This document shows positions 23,489 to 32,453 of a DNA stretch of 64,000 nucleotides, in pieces (position 1 is the stretch's first letter; each line of letters starts with the position of its first letter). Position numbers and translations under genes: made by a program. The DNA comes from Massilia phyllostachyos (GTDB lineage: Bacteria; Pseudomonadota; Gammaproteobacteria; Burkholderiales; Burkholderiaceae_D), in contig NZ_JAJNOC010000003.1 in assembly GCF_021044825.1 (NCBI RefSeq), positions 62,001-126,000 of the forward strand, written 5' to 3'. The notes below the pieces were generated by a model, which had not been told where the DNA came from, did no database searches, and was given only the letters and a program-made list of their open reading frames with translations.

Positions 23489-26400
23489 TTGAAGCAAGAA
23501 AGCAAAGCGAAGGCCGGATCCGCCGCCGGCGACGAGCAGGCGGCGCATTTCCAGCAACTCGCCTCACGGCACCGGCTGGGACGCGGCGACGGCGCGCCCG
23601 CGCTGCGCACGCTGCTGGCCGCCCAGGCCGGGGCGCTGGACGCCGCCTGCGACGCGCTCGAACGCGCGCGCCTGGACGGCGGCGAACTGCCGGCCGCGGC
23701 GAGCGTCATCCTCGACGGCTATCCCCTGATCGACGTCCAGCTGCGCGAAGCGCGCGGCCAGCTGCTGGATGACGGCGGCGTGCTGCCGCTGCTGGAATCC
23801 AGCAAGACGGCGCGCATCCACGCGCTGGCCGGCGACATGGTGGCGCAGGCGGGAGGACGGATCACGCGCGATGCCCTGGCCGCCATGCTCGCCGCTTACC
23901 GCGACGGCCTGGACGAGGACGCCCGGCCGCGCCTGGCCGAGCTGCGCCTGCTGCCGGCCGCGCTGCGCCTGGCGCTGCTCGACACCCTGCGCCACGTCGC
24001 GGTGCGCAGCGCCGAGGCCTGCCGCGAACGGGTGCTCGCCGCCGATTGGGCCGGCCGCATGCTCGACACCGCACAGGGGCGCTCGGGTGACCTGATCCTG
24101 CTGGTGGCGGACATGGCGCGCGCCGTGCAGCCGCTCGGCTCGGCCTTCGTGGCCGAACTGGCGCGCCGCCTGCAGGGCCGCGGCGGCGCCCTGGAGCAGG
24201 CGCTGGCCTGGATCGATGCGCGCCTGCAGGACGAGGGTTCCGGCATCGGCCAGCTGGTCGAGCGCGAGCGCAGCGCGCTGGCGCTGGATGGCGCGGTCGC
24301 CGCGCATTGCCTGGCGAGCCTGCGCCTGTTCGGCGGCATCGACTGGCGCGCCCTGCTGGAACAAGCCAGCCCGGTCGAGGCGTTGCTGCGCGCCGACCCG
24401 GACGGCAGCTACCCGCGCATGGACGGCCCGACGCGCGACCTGTACCGGCGCGCCGTCGAGACGCTGGCGCGGCGCACGGGCCGCACCGAACCCGAGGTCG
24501 CGCGCGAGGCGCTGGCGCTGGCCGGCGTGCACCGCGCGCCGGGCGAGGGCGGCCTCGACCTGCGCCGCCGCCACATCGGCTACTACCTCGCCGGCTGCGG
24601 CGTCGACCTGCTCGAGCAACGCCTGCAGCCGCGCTCCGGCTTCCTGAAACGCCTGCGCACGCCGCGCGTCCCGCTGCTGCTGCGCATCGGCGCCGTCGCC
24701 CTGTTCACCGTGCTGTTCGCCCTGACCCTGGTAGCCTGCGCCCGCACGCAAGGGGCCGGGCTGGCCGTGCAGCTGCTGATCGGCGTGCTGGCCCTGGTCG
24801 GCGGCAGCCAGCTGGCGGTGGCGCTGGCCGGCATGATGGCGGCCTGGCTGGCGCCACGTTCTGCAATCACGGCCACGCCGCGCATGGATTTCGAGGGCGG
24901 CATCCCGCAGGAGGCGATGACCCTGGTGGCCGTGTCGGCGCAGCTGGCGCATGCGGAGCAGGTGACGAGCCTGTGCCGCGACCTCGAACAGCGCTACCTC
25001 GCCAACCGCGATCCGCGCCTGCGTTTCTGCCTGCTGGCCGACCTGGCCGCGACGCCCGGGGAAGTCCGGCCGGACGCCGCCGCGCTGGTGGCGCGGGCGG
25101 TGGAAGCCATCGATGCGCTCAACGCCAGGTACGCGCGCGAACACCGGTTCGCCATCGTCGACGAGGACGGCCAGCCCGCCACGCAACGGGTGCGGGTCGA
25201 ACCTTTCCTGCTGCTGCAGCGCCCACGCGGCGCCGCCCGGCAGGGCCTGCGCGGCCAGCTGGCCGACCTGCATGCCTGGCTCGCCGCGAAAACCGAGGAA
25301 GACGGCCGCGCGCGCTTCGCCACCGTCGCCGGCGGCAGCGCCGGCCTGGCCGAAGTGCGCTACGTGCTCGCCCTCGACGCCGCGGTAGGCCTGCCGCGCG
25401 ACGCGGCGCGCCTGATGGCCGGGGCGATGGCGCATCCGCTCAACCAGCCGGCGCTGGACGCCCGCGCGACCCGGGTCGATGAAGGCCACGCCATGCTGCG
25501 CCCGGCGATCGGCGGCGCGCTGCCCGGCCGCCAGGATTGCCGCTACCAGCGCCTGTGGGCCGAGGGCCGGGGCAGCTGGGCCGCGCCGCATGCCATGCGC
25601 GAGTGCGAGGTGCAAGGCATGTTCGGCTGGGCCGCGATCTACGACGTCGATGCCTGGGAGCGCGTGCTGGCAAACACCCCGCCGGCGGCGCACGAAGTGG
25701 TCATCGAGGGCCTGTTGCATGCGCGGCGCGACGACGAAGTGCGCCTGGAACAGGCCATCCCCTGCGACTATGGCGAGCACGCGCTGGCGCGCGAGCGGGC
25801 GGTGTGCGCCGCCTGGCAGTCGGCCGGCTGGCTGCGGCGCGCGCCGGGTGCGGCCGCGCATCCTCTCCCTCTGGAAGCGCGCTGGCGCCTGTTGGACACC
25901 CTGCGCGACAGCCTGGCGGCGCCCGCGCTGCTGCTCCTGCTGGTGTTGTGCTGGACCGCGCTGACCGAGACCGCCTTCTGGACCGCGGCGGTGCTGTCGG
26001 TGTTCTTCCTGCCGGTGCTGCTCGGCAGCCTGGTGGCCCTGGTCGACCGGCCGCACGACGCCCCCTGGCGCCAGCACATCGAGGCCTGGGCCCGGGGCGC
26101 GCGCGTGCCGCTGGTGCGCGCGGCGCTGGCCACCAGCTTCCTGCCGCATGCGGCCTGGTCGCAATGCGATGCGCTGCTGCGCGCCCTGACGCGTCGGCGC
26201 GCGCCGGAACGAAAGCGCGCCGCGTCGGCGGTGGCGGCGTATCTCGTGACGATGGCCTTCGCCCCGGCGCTGGCGGTGGCGACGGCGCTGCTGCTGACCT
26301 TCGCCAACCCGTATTCGCTGTTCCCGGCCGCGCCGCTGCTGCTGGTGTGGTTCCTGTCGCCGCCCCTCGCGTGGTGGACCGGCCTGCCGTCGCGTCCGCG

Positions 26401-29400
26401 CGCGCCGCGCCTGTCGCCGGCGCGCCACGCCTTCCTGCTGCGGGTGGCGCGGCGCAGCTGGAGCTTCTTCGAGGACTTCGCCGGCCCCGCCAACAACTGG
26501 CTGCCGCCGGAGAGCGTGCAGGAGCATCCGGAGATGCTGGCCGACGCCCGCAGCACGCCGGAGGGCATGGCCGTGTCCCTGCTGGCGGCGCTGGGTGCGC
26601 GCGACTTCGGCTTCGTGCCGCTGGGGGGACTGGTGGAGCGGGTGGACGGCGCGCTGTCCTCGATGGCCATGCTGGAGCGCTGGCGCGGCCACTTCTTCGC
26701 GGCCTACGACAACGCGCGCCTGGCGCCGCTCGAACCGGCCCAGGTGTCCACGGCGGGCAGCGGCTGGCTGGCGCTGTCCCTGCGCATCGTGGCCTCCGGC
26801 CTGGACGAGCTGCTTGATGCGCCGGTGGCCGGGCCGCAGGCATTGGAGGGCATTCGCGCGACCCTGCACGTGGTGGACGAACTCGCCGCCGGACGCCCGA
26901 TGCGCGAACGCGAACTGGTGGCCGCCGCCTGGGCCGCGCTCGACCCGCAGCGCTGCCGCGCGGCCGACACGCTGCCCGGCCTGGCCGAATGCCTGCGCCA
27001 CGTGGTCGCCGCCGGCGATGCGCTGCGCGCCGGCTTGCCCAGGCAGGATTTGATCGAGGAGGATGCGCTGCACGACTGGGCGGCGCGCCTCGGGGCGCAG
27101 TGCCATGCGCTGCAGGACGAGCTCCTGTCACTCGCCCCATGGATGCGCGCCGAGCAGGAATACGTGCTCGACGCGGGCCTCACGCGCATCCCGACCTTGC
27201 GCGAACTGGCGGCCTTCGATCCGGCGCCCGGCATGCATCCCGGCCTGTCGCGCCTGGTGCGCGACGGCCGCGAACGCGCGCGCAAGCTGCTGGCGCGGCT
27301 CGGACAGCTCGCCGCGCAGGCACGCGATTTTTCCGCGATGGATTTCCAGGCCCTGCACGACCCCGGCGCCGGTGTGCTGGCCGCGGGCTGCCAGGTGCGC
27401 GAGGAAAGGCTGGACGCCGACAGCTGCGACCTGCTGGCGTCGAACGCCTGCATCGCCAGCTACCTGGCGGTGGCGCAGGGCCAGCTCGGCCAGCGCCACT
27501 GGTGGGATTTGCGGCGTCCGATGCGCATCAGCGGGTCCGAACAGCTGCTGCTGTCACGCGACGGCGGCCTGGCCGACTACCTCGCGCCCCAGCTGCTGCT
27601 GCCGTCCTGGCGCGACACCCTGTTCGACCATGCCGGCCGCGCCGCGATGCGCGCCCAGATCGCCCACGGACGGCGCCACGACATGCCCTGGGGCGTGTCG
27701 GAGTCGGCCTGCAATGCGGTGGACGCCAGCCTGCTGTACCAGTTCCATTCCTTTGGCATCCCCGGCGCCGCGCTGCGCCGTGGCGGCGGCGACGCACTGG
27801 TGGCCGCGCCCTACGCGACCCTGCTGGCGCTGCCGCTGGCGCCCGGCGCCGCGCTGGCCAATCTGGAACGCCTGGCGGACAACGGCTTGCTCGGCGACTA
27901 CGGCTTCGTCGATGCGATCGACTACACGCCCGGCCGCCTGCCGCATGGCGAAAGCCGCCACGTGGTGCGCACCAATGCCGCGCGCCACCAGGGGCTCGGC
28001 CTGCTCGCGCTGCTGCAGGTCCTGCACGACGCGCCGATGCAGCGCCGCTTCGCGCGCGACCCGGAACTGCGCGCCGCCCAGACCCTGCTGCAGGAACCGG
28101 TGCCGGCGCGCGGCGCTTCCATGCCCACGCCGTACATCGCCGCCGCGGCGCCGGACGCGCCTGGCCAGGCCCGGGTGATCGACCGCGCCGGCGCCGCCAT
28201 GCCGGAAGTGCAGCTGCTGTCGAACGGCAGCTACCACGTGCTGGTGGAAAGCAGCGGTGCCGGCTACAGCCGCCTGGGCGAGGTCGCGCTGACGCGCTGG
28301 CGCCCGGACCCGCTGGGCGGGCAGGGCGGCATGGCCTGGGTGCTGCGCGAGACGGGCAGCGGCGAATCGTGGCCGTCCACGCTGGAAGGCATGGAAGCCG
28401 TGTTCGCCGAGGGCCGCGCCGCCTTCCGCTTCGAGGAGCGCGGTCTGGCGCTCGTGCTCGATATGGCGGTGGCGCCGGAAGACGACGTCGAGCTGCGCCG
28501 CATCCGCATCCGCAACACCCGTGACACTCCACTGGCGCTGGACATCACCAGCCAGGTCGCGCTGGCCCCGCACGGGGAGCGCTGCCGGCTCCAGGTCGAC
28601 GAGGCCTCGACGGCGCTGCTGTGCTACGCCGGTCCGGCCCTGCCGACCGTGCTGCATGCGCTGTCCGTGCGCGGCATGTCCGGCGCGCCGCAGTACAGCG
28701 GCGCGGGCCTCGACCCCCTCGCGAATTTGCCGCCGCTGGAAGAGGAAGCCGACGATGCCCCGGTGCTGGCGATCCGCCGCGCCTTCACGCTCGAACCCGG
28801 CCAGGAAGCGACGGTCGACCTGCTGCTGGGCGCCGCCGTCACCCCCGCCGCCGCGCGGGCGCTGGCGGCGCGCCATCTCGACGCGGCCGCCGTGGCGCAA
28901 GACCTGGAAGCGGCATGGACCCACGGCCAGGCCGCGCTCGACCGCGAAGGATTGACGGCTGCCCAGGCCCAGCGCTTCAACCGCCTGGCCGGCTGCCTGC
29001 TCGACCCGGTGCCCGGCCTGCGCGCCGACCCCGGCGTCATCGCGCGCAATGTGCGCGGCCGCGCGGACTTGCAGCGCTTCGGCATGGACGGCAGCCGCCC
29101 GCTGCTGGTGCTGCAGCCGGATGCCGACACGGCCCTGGCCTACGAGGTGCTGCAGGCCCACGCCTACTGGCGCGCGCGCGGCCTGGCGGTCGACCTGCTG
29201 GTGCTGTGCCAGAGCCGCGCGCTGCGCGAAGAGATCGAGGCGATGGCGCCGAGTGACGTGATGCACCTGCACCTGCATCTGCTGGACGAGGTGGCGCAGG
29301 AAGACCGCATCCTGCTGCGCGCCGCGGCCCGCGTGCTGCTGCTGGCCGAACGCGGCCCGCTGGCGGAACAGCTGGGCCGCGCCGCGCCGCCGCTGCCGGC

Positions 29401-31483
29401 CTGGCCGGCGCCCTTCGCGCCGGCGGCCGAGCCGCCGCAATGGACCGTGGACGTGCCCCTGCCCGCCGGCGGCGCCGACGGTTTCGATCAGAGTGGGCGC
29501 GAATACCTGGTGCACGGCGCCGCGCGCTTGGCCAATCCGCTGGCGAACGGCGAGTTCGGCGCCGAGGTCCGGGCCAACGGCGCAGGCACAGTCTGGTGCG
29601 GCCGCCGCACCCAGCGCGTCACGCTGGAGGATGGCGGAGCCTTCTACCTGCGCGACGAAGAAAGCGGCGCGGCCTGGTCACCCACGCCCTGGCCCATGCC
29701 CTCCGGCGAGCCCTACCAGGCGCGCCACGGCTTCGGCTATACGCTGTTCGAGCACCGCGCCCACGGCATCGATTCGACCCTGCGCTGCTTCGTCGCCCAG
29801 GACGCGCCGCTCGAGTACGCGGTGCTCACGCTGCGCAACGCCTCGAGCGCGCCGCGGCGCCTGGCGGTGACCGGCTTCGTGCAGTGGTGGCTGGACGAGG
29901 TCGATGCGCCGGCCGGCCTGCAGGTCGTCACCGGCGTCGACCTCGCCAGCGGCGCGCTTACCGCCCGCAACGCCTTCGGCGCCGGCTTCGCCGACCGGGT
30001 CGCGTTCTTCCACGTCGAGGCCGCGCAGGTGGCGCACACCGCCGACCGGCGCGAGTTCGTCGGCCGCCATCGCAATCTGGCGCGGCCGGCCGCGCTGGAG
30101 AGGAGCAGCCTGTCGGGCAGCCACGGCGCCGGGCTCGATCCCTGCGCCGCCCTGCAGGTGCGGGTCGCGCTGCAGCCGGGCGAGGAACGCGAGCTGGTGT
30201 TCCTGCTGGGCGTGGCCGGACCGGACGCGCTGGCCGCCAGCGCGGCGGTCCAGCAGCACGGCGGATCGAAGGGCGCGGCGCGGGCGCTGCGCGCGCTGCA
30301 CGCGTACTGGGACGGCCTGCTGGGCAGCGTGCGGGTAGCGACGCCCGACCCGGCATTCGACCTGATCGCCAACGGCTGGCTGCCCTACGGGGCGCTGGCC
30401 TCGACCTTCGGCCTCGATCCGGCCGTGCAGCTGCAGGGCGCGCTGGCGGCGCTGCACGGCAGCCCGGCCACCGTGCGCGCGGCCTTGCTGCGCGCCGCCC
30501 GCGCCGACATCGGCAGCGCCGGCGCCATGGTGGAGGATTTCCTGTGGCTGCCCTTCGCGCTGGGGCGCTACCTCGAGGTCAGCGGCGACTATGGCGTGCT
30601 GCGCGAGCCGGCCGGCGGCGACCCGTCGAGCGGCACCCGCCTGGCCCACGATGACCTGTACCAGTACTGCGTGCACGGCCTGCGCGGCTGCCTGCGCTTC
30701 GGCGAACATGGCCTGCCATTGCGGGACGCGCGCATGCACGAGGAGGAAACCGGGCGGCCGGAAGACTTGCGCCTGGCCTTCCTGCTGGCCGCGGTGCTGC
30801 AGCGCTTCGCCGACGTGGCCGACCGCCGCGCCGACTTCGGCTTCGCCACCACCTGCCGCGGCGCCGCGCTGGCTCTGCGCGCGCAGGCCGAGGAGCATGG
30901 CTGGAACGGCAAGGCCTACGGGGATGGGGACGCCGCGACCCAGGCCTGGGCCGCGCTGGCGGGCGCCGACCCGGCACGGGTGTCGGCCGCACTGGCCACG
31001 CTCGACGCTGCCCCCGATTCACGGGCAGCGGCCTGGCTCGGCCTGGCCCTGGCGCAGGAGGGCGCCGCCACGCGCGCCTGGCGCCTCGCCATGGCTGCCG
31101 TCGACGCCGATGCACGCGTGCGCTCCGCCGGCGCGCCTTGTTTCATGATGGACGGCGCGGCGAGCGGCTGGACCTGCATGCTGCTGGCCGACGCGCTGCT
31201 CGGCATCCGGCGCGAGGCCGACAGCCTTACGCTGGCGCCGCTGCTGCCGGCCGCATGGGAGGGCTTGCGCCTGCGCTACCGGGTGGGCAGGGCGGACTAC
31301 GACATCCGCGTGCGCCATGCCGGCCAGGGCGAGGCGCTGCTGCTCGATGGCCAGCCGCAGCCGCACGCCACCATCGAGCCGCTCGACGATGGCCGCGAGC
31401 ACAAGGTGGAGCTATATGTGGAACGCAGGCCGGGAGACGTGCTCCCCGGCCCGCACGACAACCAGCCAGGACCGACGACATGA
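23489..31483 (+). CDS. Giant cyclic beta-glucan synthase-like protein (NdvB/ChvB family) with eroded catalytic motifs
   Basis: About 2,664 residues from a TTG at 23489, which has GAGG six bases upstream; the frame opens earlier (23315) but that part is not protein-like. Order: N-terminal glucoamylase-like region, membrane pair (about 393-457), GT84-like domain (about 460-780), more membrane segments (about 810-851 and 911-968), a GH94-related middle with PWGVSESACNAVDASLLYQF, and a C-terminal GH94-like domain (about 1990-2640). Against the family as I know it, key motifs are lost: LDAD becomes LDAA at 630-633, SHDLIEG becomes AHEVVIEG near 735, RW-type acceptor motif is missing, and the DWND catalytic motif of GH94 becomes RDARMHEEE near 2413. 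The frame is intact for 8 kb, so a retained non-catalytic or altered role is likely. Confidence 0.8.
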   Translation: MKQESKAKAGSAAGDEQAAHFQQLASRHRLGRGDGAPALRTLLAAQAGALDAACDALERARLDGGELPAAASVILDGYPLIDVQLREARGQLLDDGGVLPLLESSKTARIHALAGDMVAQAGGRITRDALAAMLAAYRDGLDEDARPRLAELRLLPAALRLALLDTLRHVAVRSAEACRERVLAADWAGRMLDTAQGRSGDLILLVADMARAVQPLGSAFVAELARRLQGRGGALEQALAWIDARLQDEGSGIGQLVERERSALALDGAVAAHCLASLRLFGGIDWRALLEQASPVEALLRADPDGSYPRMDGPTRDLYRRAVETLARRTGRTEPEVAREALALAGVHRAPGEGGLDLRRRHIGYYLAGCGVDLLEQRLQPRSGFLKRLRTPRVPLLLRIGAVALFTVLFALTLVACARTQGAGLAVQLLIGVLALVGGSQLAVALAGMMAAWLAPRSAITATPRMDFEGGIPQEAMTLVAVSAQLAHAEQVTSLCRDLEQRYLANRDPRLRFCLLADLAATPGEVRPDAAALVARAVEAIDALNARYAREHRFAIVDEDGQPATQRVRVEPFLLLQRPRGAARQGLRGQLADLHAWLAAKTEEDGRARFATVAGGSAGLAEVRYVLALDAAVGLPRDAARLMAGAMAHPLNQPALDARATRVDEGHAMLRPAIGGALPGRQDCRYQRLWAEGRGSWAAPHAMRECEVQGMFGWAAIYDVDAWERVLANTPPAAHEVVIEGLLHARRDDEVRLEQAIPCDYGEHALARERAVCAAWQSAGWLRRAPGAAAHPLPLEARWRLLDTLRDSLAAPALLLLLVLCWTALTETAFWTAAVLSVFFLPVLLGSLVALVDRPHDAPWRQHIEAWARGARVPLVRAALATSFLPHAAWSQCDALLRALTRRRAPERKRAASAVAAYLVTMAFAPALAVATALLLTFANPYSLFPAAPLLLVWFLSPPLAWWTGLPSRPRAPRLSPARHAFLLRVARRSWSFFEDFAGPANNWLPPESVQEHPEMLADARSTPEGMAVSLLAALGARDFGFVPLGGLVERVDGALSSMAMLERWRGHFFAAYDNARLAPLEPAQVSTAGSGWLALSLRIVASGLDELLDAPVAGPQALEGIRATLHVVDELAAGRPMRERELVAAAWAALDPQRCRAADTLPGLAECLRHVVAAGDALRAGLPRQDLIEEDALHDWAARLGAQCHALQDELLSLAPWMRAEQEYVLDAGLTRIPTLRELAAFDPAPGMHPGLSRLVRDGRERARKLLARLGQLAAQARDFSAMDFQALHDPGAGVLAAGCQVREERLDADSCDLLASNACIASYLAVAQGQLGQRHWWDLRRPMRISGSEQLLLSRDGGLADYLAPQLLLPSWRDTLFDHAGRAAMRAQIAHGRRHDMPWGVSESACNAVDASLLYQFHSFGIPGAALRRGGGDALVAAPYATLLALPLAPGAALANLERLADNGLLGDYGFVDAIDYTPGRLPHGESRHVVRTNAARHQGLGLLALLQVLHDAPMQRRFARDPELRAAQTLLQEPVPARGASMPTPYIAAAAPDAPGQARVIDRAGAAMPEVQLLSNGSYHVLVESSGAGYSRLGEVALTRWRPDPLGGQGGMAWVLRETGSGESWPSTLEGMEAVFAEGRAAFRFEERGLALVLDMAVAPEDDVELRRIRIRNTRDTPLALDITSQVALAPHGERCRLQVDEASTALLCYAGPALPTVLHALSVRGMSGAPQYSGAGLDPLANLPPLEEEADDAPVLAIRRAFTLEPGQEATVDLLLGAAVTPAAARALAARHLDAAAVAQDLEAAWTHGQAALDREGLTAAQAQRFNRLAGCLLDPVPGLRADPGVIARNVRGRADLQRFGMDGSRPLLVLQPDADTALAYEVLQAHAYWRARGLAVDLLVLCQSRALREEIEAMAPSDVMHLHLHLLDEVAQEDRILLRAAARVLLLAERGPLAEQLGRAAPPLPAWPAPFAPAAEPPQWTVDVPLPAGGADGFDQSGREYLVHGAARLANPLANGEFGAEVRANGAGTVWCGRRTQRVTLEDGGAFYLRDEESGAAWSPTPWPMPSGEPYQARHGFGYTLFEHRAHGIDSTLRCFVAQDAPLEYAVLTLRNASSAPRRLAVTGFVQWWLDEVDAPAGLQVVTGVDLASGALTARNAFGAGFADRVAFFHVEAAQVAHTADRREFVGRHRNLARPAALERSSLSGSHGAGLDPCAALQVRVALQPGEERELVFLLGVAGPDALAASAAVQQHGGSKGAARALRALHAYWDGLLGSVRVATPDPAFDLIANGWLPYGALASTFGLDPAVQLQGALAALHGSPATVRAALLRAARADIGSAGAMVEDFLWLPFALGRYLEVSGDYGVLREPAGGDPSSGTRLAHDDLYQYCVHGLRGCLRFGEHGLPLRDARMHEEETGRPEDLRLAFLLAAVLQRFADVADRRADFGFATTCRGAALALRAQAEEHGWNGKAYGDGDAATQAWAALAGADPARVSAALATLDAAPDSRAAAWLGLALAQEGAATRAWRLAMAAVDADARVRSAGAPCFMMDGAASGWTCMLLADALLGIRREADSLTLAPLLPAAWEGLRLRYRVGRADYDIRVRHAGQGEALLLDGQPQPHATIEPLDDGREHKVELYVERRPGDVLPGPHDNQPGPTT

Positions 31484-32346
31484 GCAAACACTCGACCCCT
31501 ATGAGACTGGCGGCCTGCGCCGCCCTGCTGTGCTGCGCCGCGCCCGCGATGGCGGTCGACTGGAGCGACAACGCGATCAGCTACCGCTACGGCACGCGCT
31601 TCGCCGAACCGTTCAACCCGGAGCACATCGACAAGCACATCGTGGCCTTCACCCACGCCAGCGGCTACAAGTACGGCAGCAACTACCTGAACCTCGACGT
31701 GCTGAAGTCCGACGCCAGCGACCCGCGCGCGCCGGGCAGCAGCAGCGGCGCGCGCGAAGCCTACCTGCTGTACCGCCACACCCTCGACATCGGCGCGCTG
31801 CGCGGTTCCGAACTCCGCTTCGGCAAGGTGAAGGGCGTCGGCCTGACCTTCGGCTTCGACCTCAATCACAAGGACGACGTCGGCTACAACTCGCGCAAGC
31901 GCATGCTGGTGGCGGGGCCGACCCTGATGTGGGACGTGCCGGGTTTTCTGAACACCAGCATCCTGTGGCTGCGCGAATCGAATGCGCCCAGCGGCCCCTT
32001 CCCGCCGATCGCCGACGTGCGCGGCCGCTACACCTACGACACCCACCCGATGTTCGGCGCCAGCTGGGCGATTCCGGTGGCCGAAGGCTGGTCCTTCGAG
32101 GGCTTCCTGAACTGGATCGCCGAGAAGGGGCTGGACGAGACCGGCGCGCCGACCGGCGCCGAGACCAACCTCGACGTGGCGCTGATGTTCGACCTCGGGC
32201 CGCGCCTGGGCCAGCCGAAGAACAAGATCCGGGTCGGCGTCGGCTATCAGTTCTGGAACAACAAGTTCGGCAACACGCGCCGCACCACCGGCGGCGCCGG
32301 GCAGCGCGCCAGCACGCCGATGCTGCGCGCGGACTTCCATTTCTAG
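31480..32346 (+). CDS. Tsx-like outer-membrane channel protein
   Basis: A 288-residue outer-membrane beta-barrel candidate. The signal peptide ends in AMA (near residue 24) and is followed by VDWSDNAISYRYGTRFAEPF, then THASGYKYGSNYLNLDVL, close to the nucleoside-specific channel (Tsx) family as I recall it. Amphipathic strands alternate throughout and it ends in Phe (RADFHF), as barrels inserted by BamA usually do. The start overlaps the stop of the giant gene (ATGA), so the two are translationally coupled. In that context it may pass sugars or oligosaccharides instead of nucleosides; this is inference. Confidence 0.75.
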   Translation: MSKHSTPMRLAACAALLCCAAPAMAVDWSDNAISYRYGTRFAEPFNPEHIDKHIVAFTHASGYKYGSNYLNLDVLKSDASDPRAPGSSSGAREAYLLYRHTLDIGALRGSELRFGKVKGVGLTFGFDLNHKDDVGYNSRKRMLVAGPTLMWDVPGFLNTSILWLRESNAPSGPFPPIADVRGRYTYDTHPMFGASWAIPVAEGWSFEGFLNWIAEKGLDETGAPTGAETNLDVALMFDLGPRLGQPKNKIRVGVGYQFWNNKFGNTRRTTGGAGQRASTPMLRADFHF

Positions 32347-32430
32347 GGCGAGGTACGGCGCTGTTGAACCCGCTCAAGGGTACTTAATAAATTTACAATT
32401 AATGGGGTGGGCAGGCGCAAGGTGGTTTTC

Positions 32431-32453
32431 AATGCAATTGCAAAAATTGCATT
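32431..32453. promoter_or_regulatory. Inverted repeat directly abutting the PHP-hydrolase start codon
   Basis: AATGCAATT-GCAAA-AATTGCATT is a perfect 9-bp inverted repeat ending at the base before the ATG at 32454. It occupies the position of the ribosome site, and no Shine-Dalgarno sequence is visible. The surrounding 32385-32460 is AT-rich. It may be a repressor operator over a leaderless start, or an mRNA hairpin that limits translation. Confidence 0.5.

Noticed and set aside
23564..27106. Minus-strand open frame of 1,180 codons opposite the giant gene
   Set aside because: Arg/Gln/His-rich shadow translation of a high-GC gene with no domain or signal; the plus-strand frame has clear family content.
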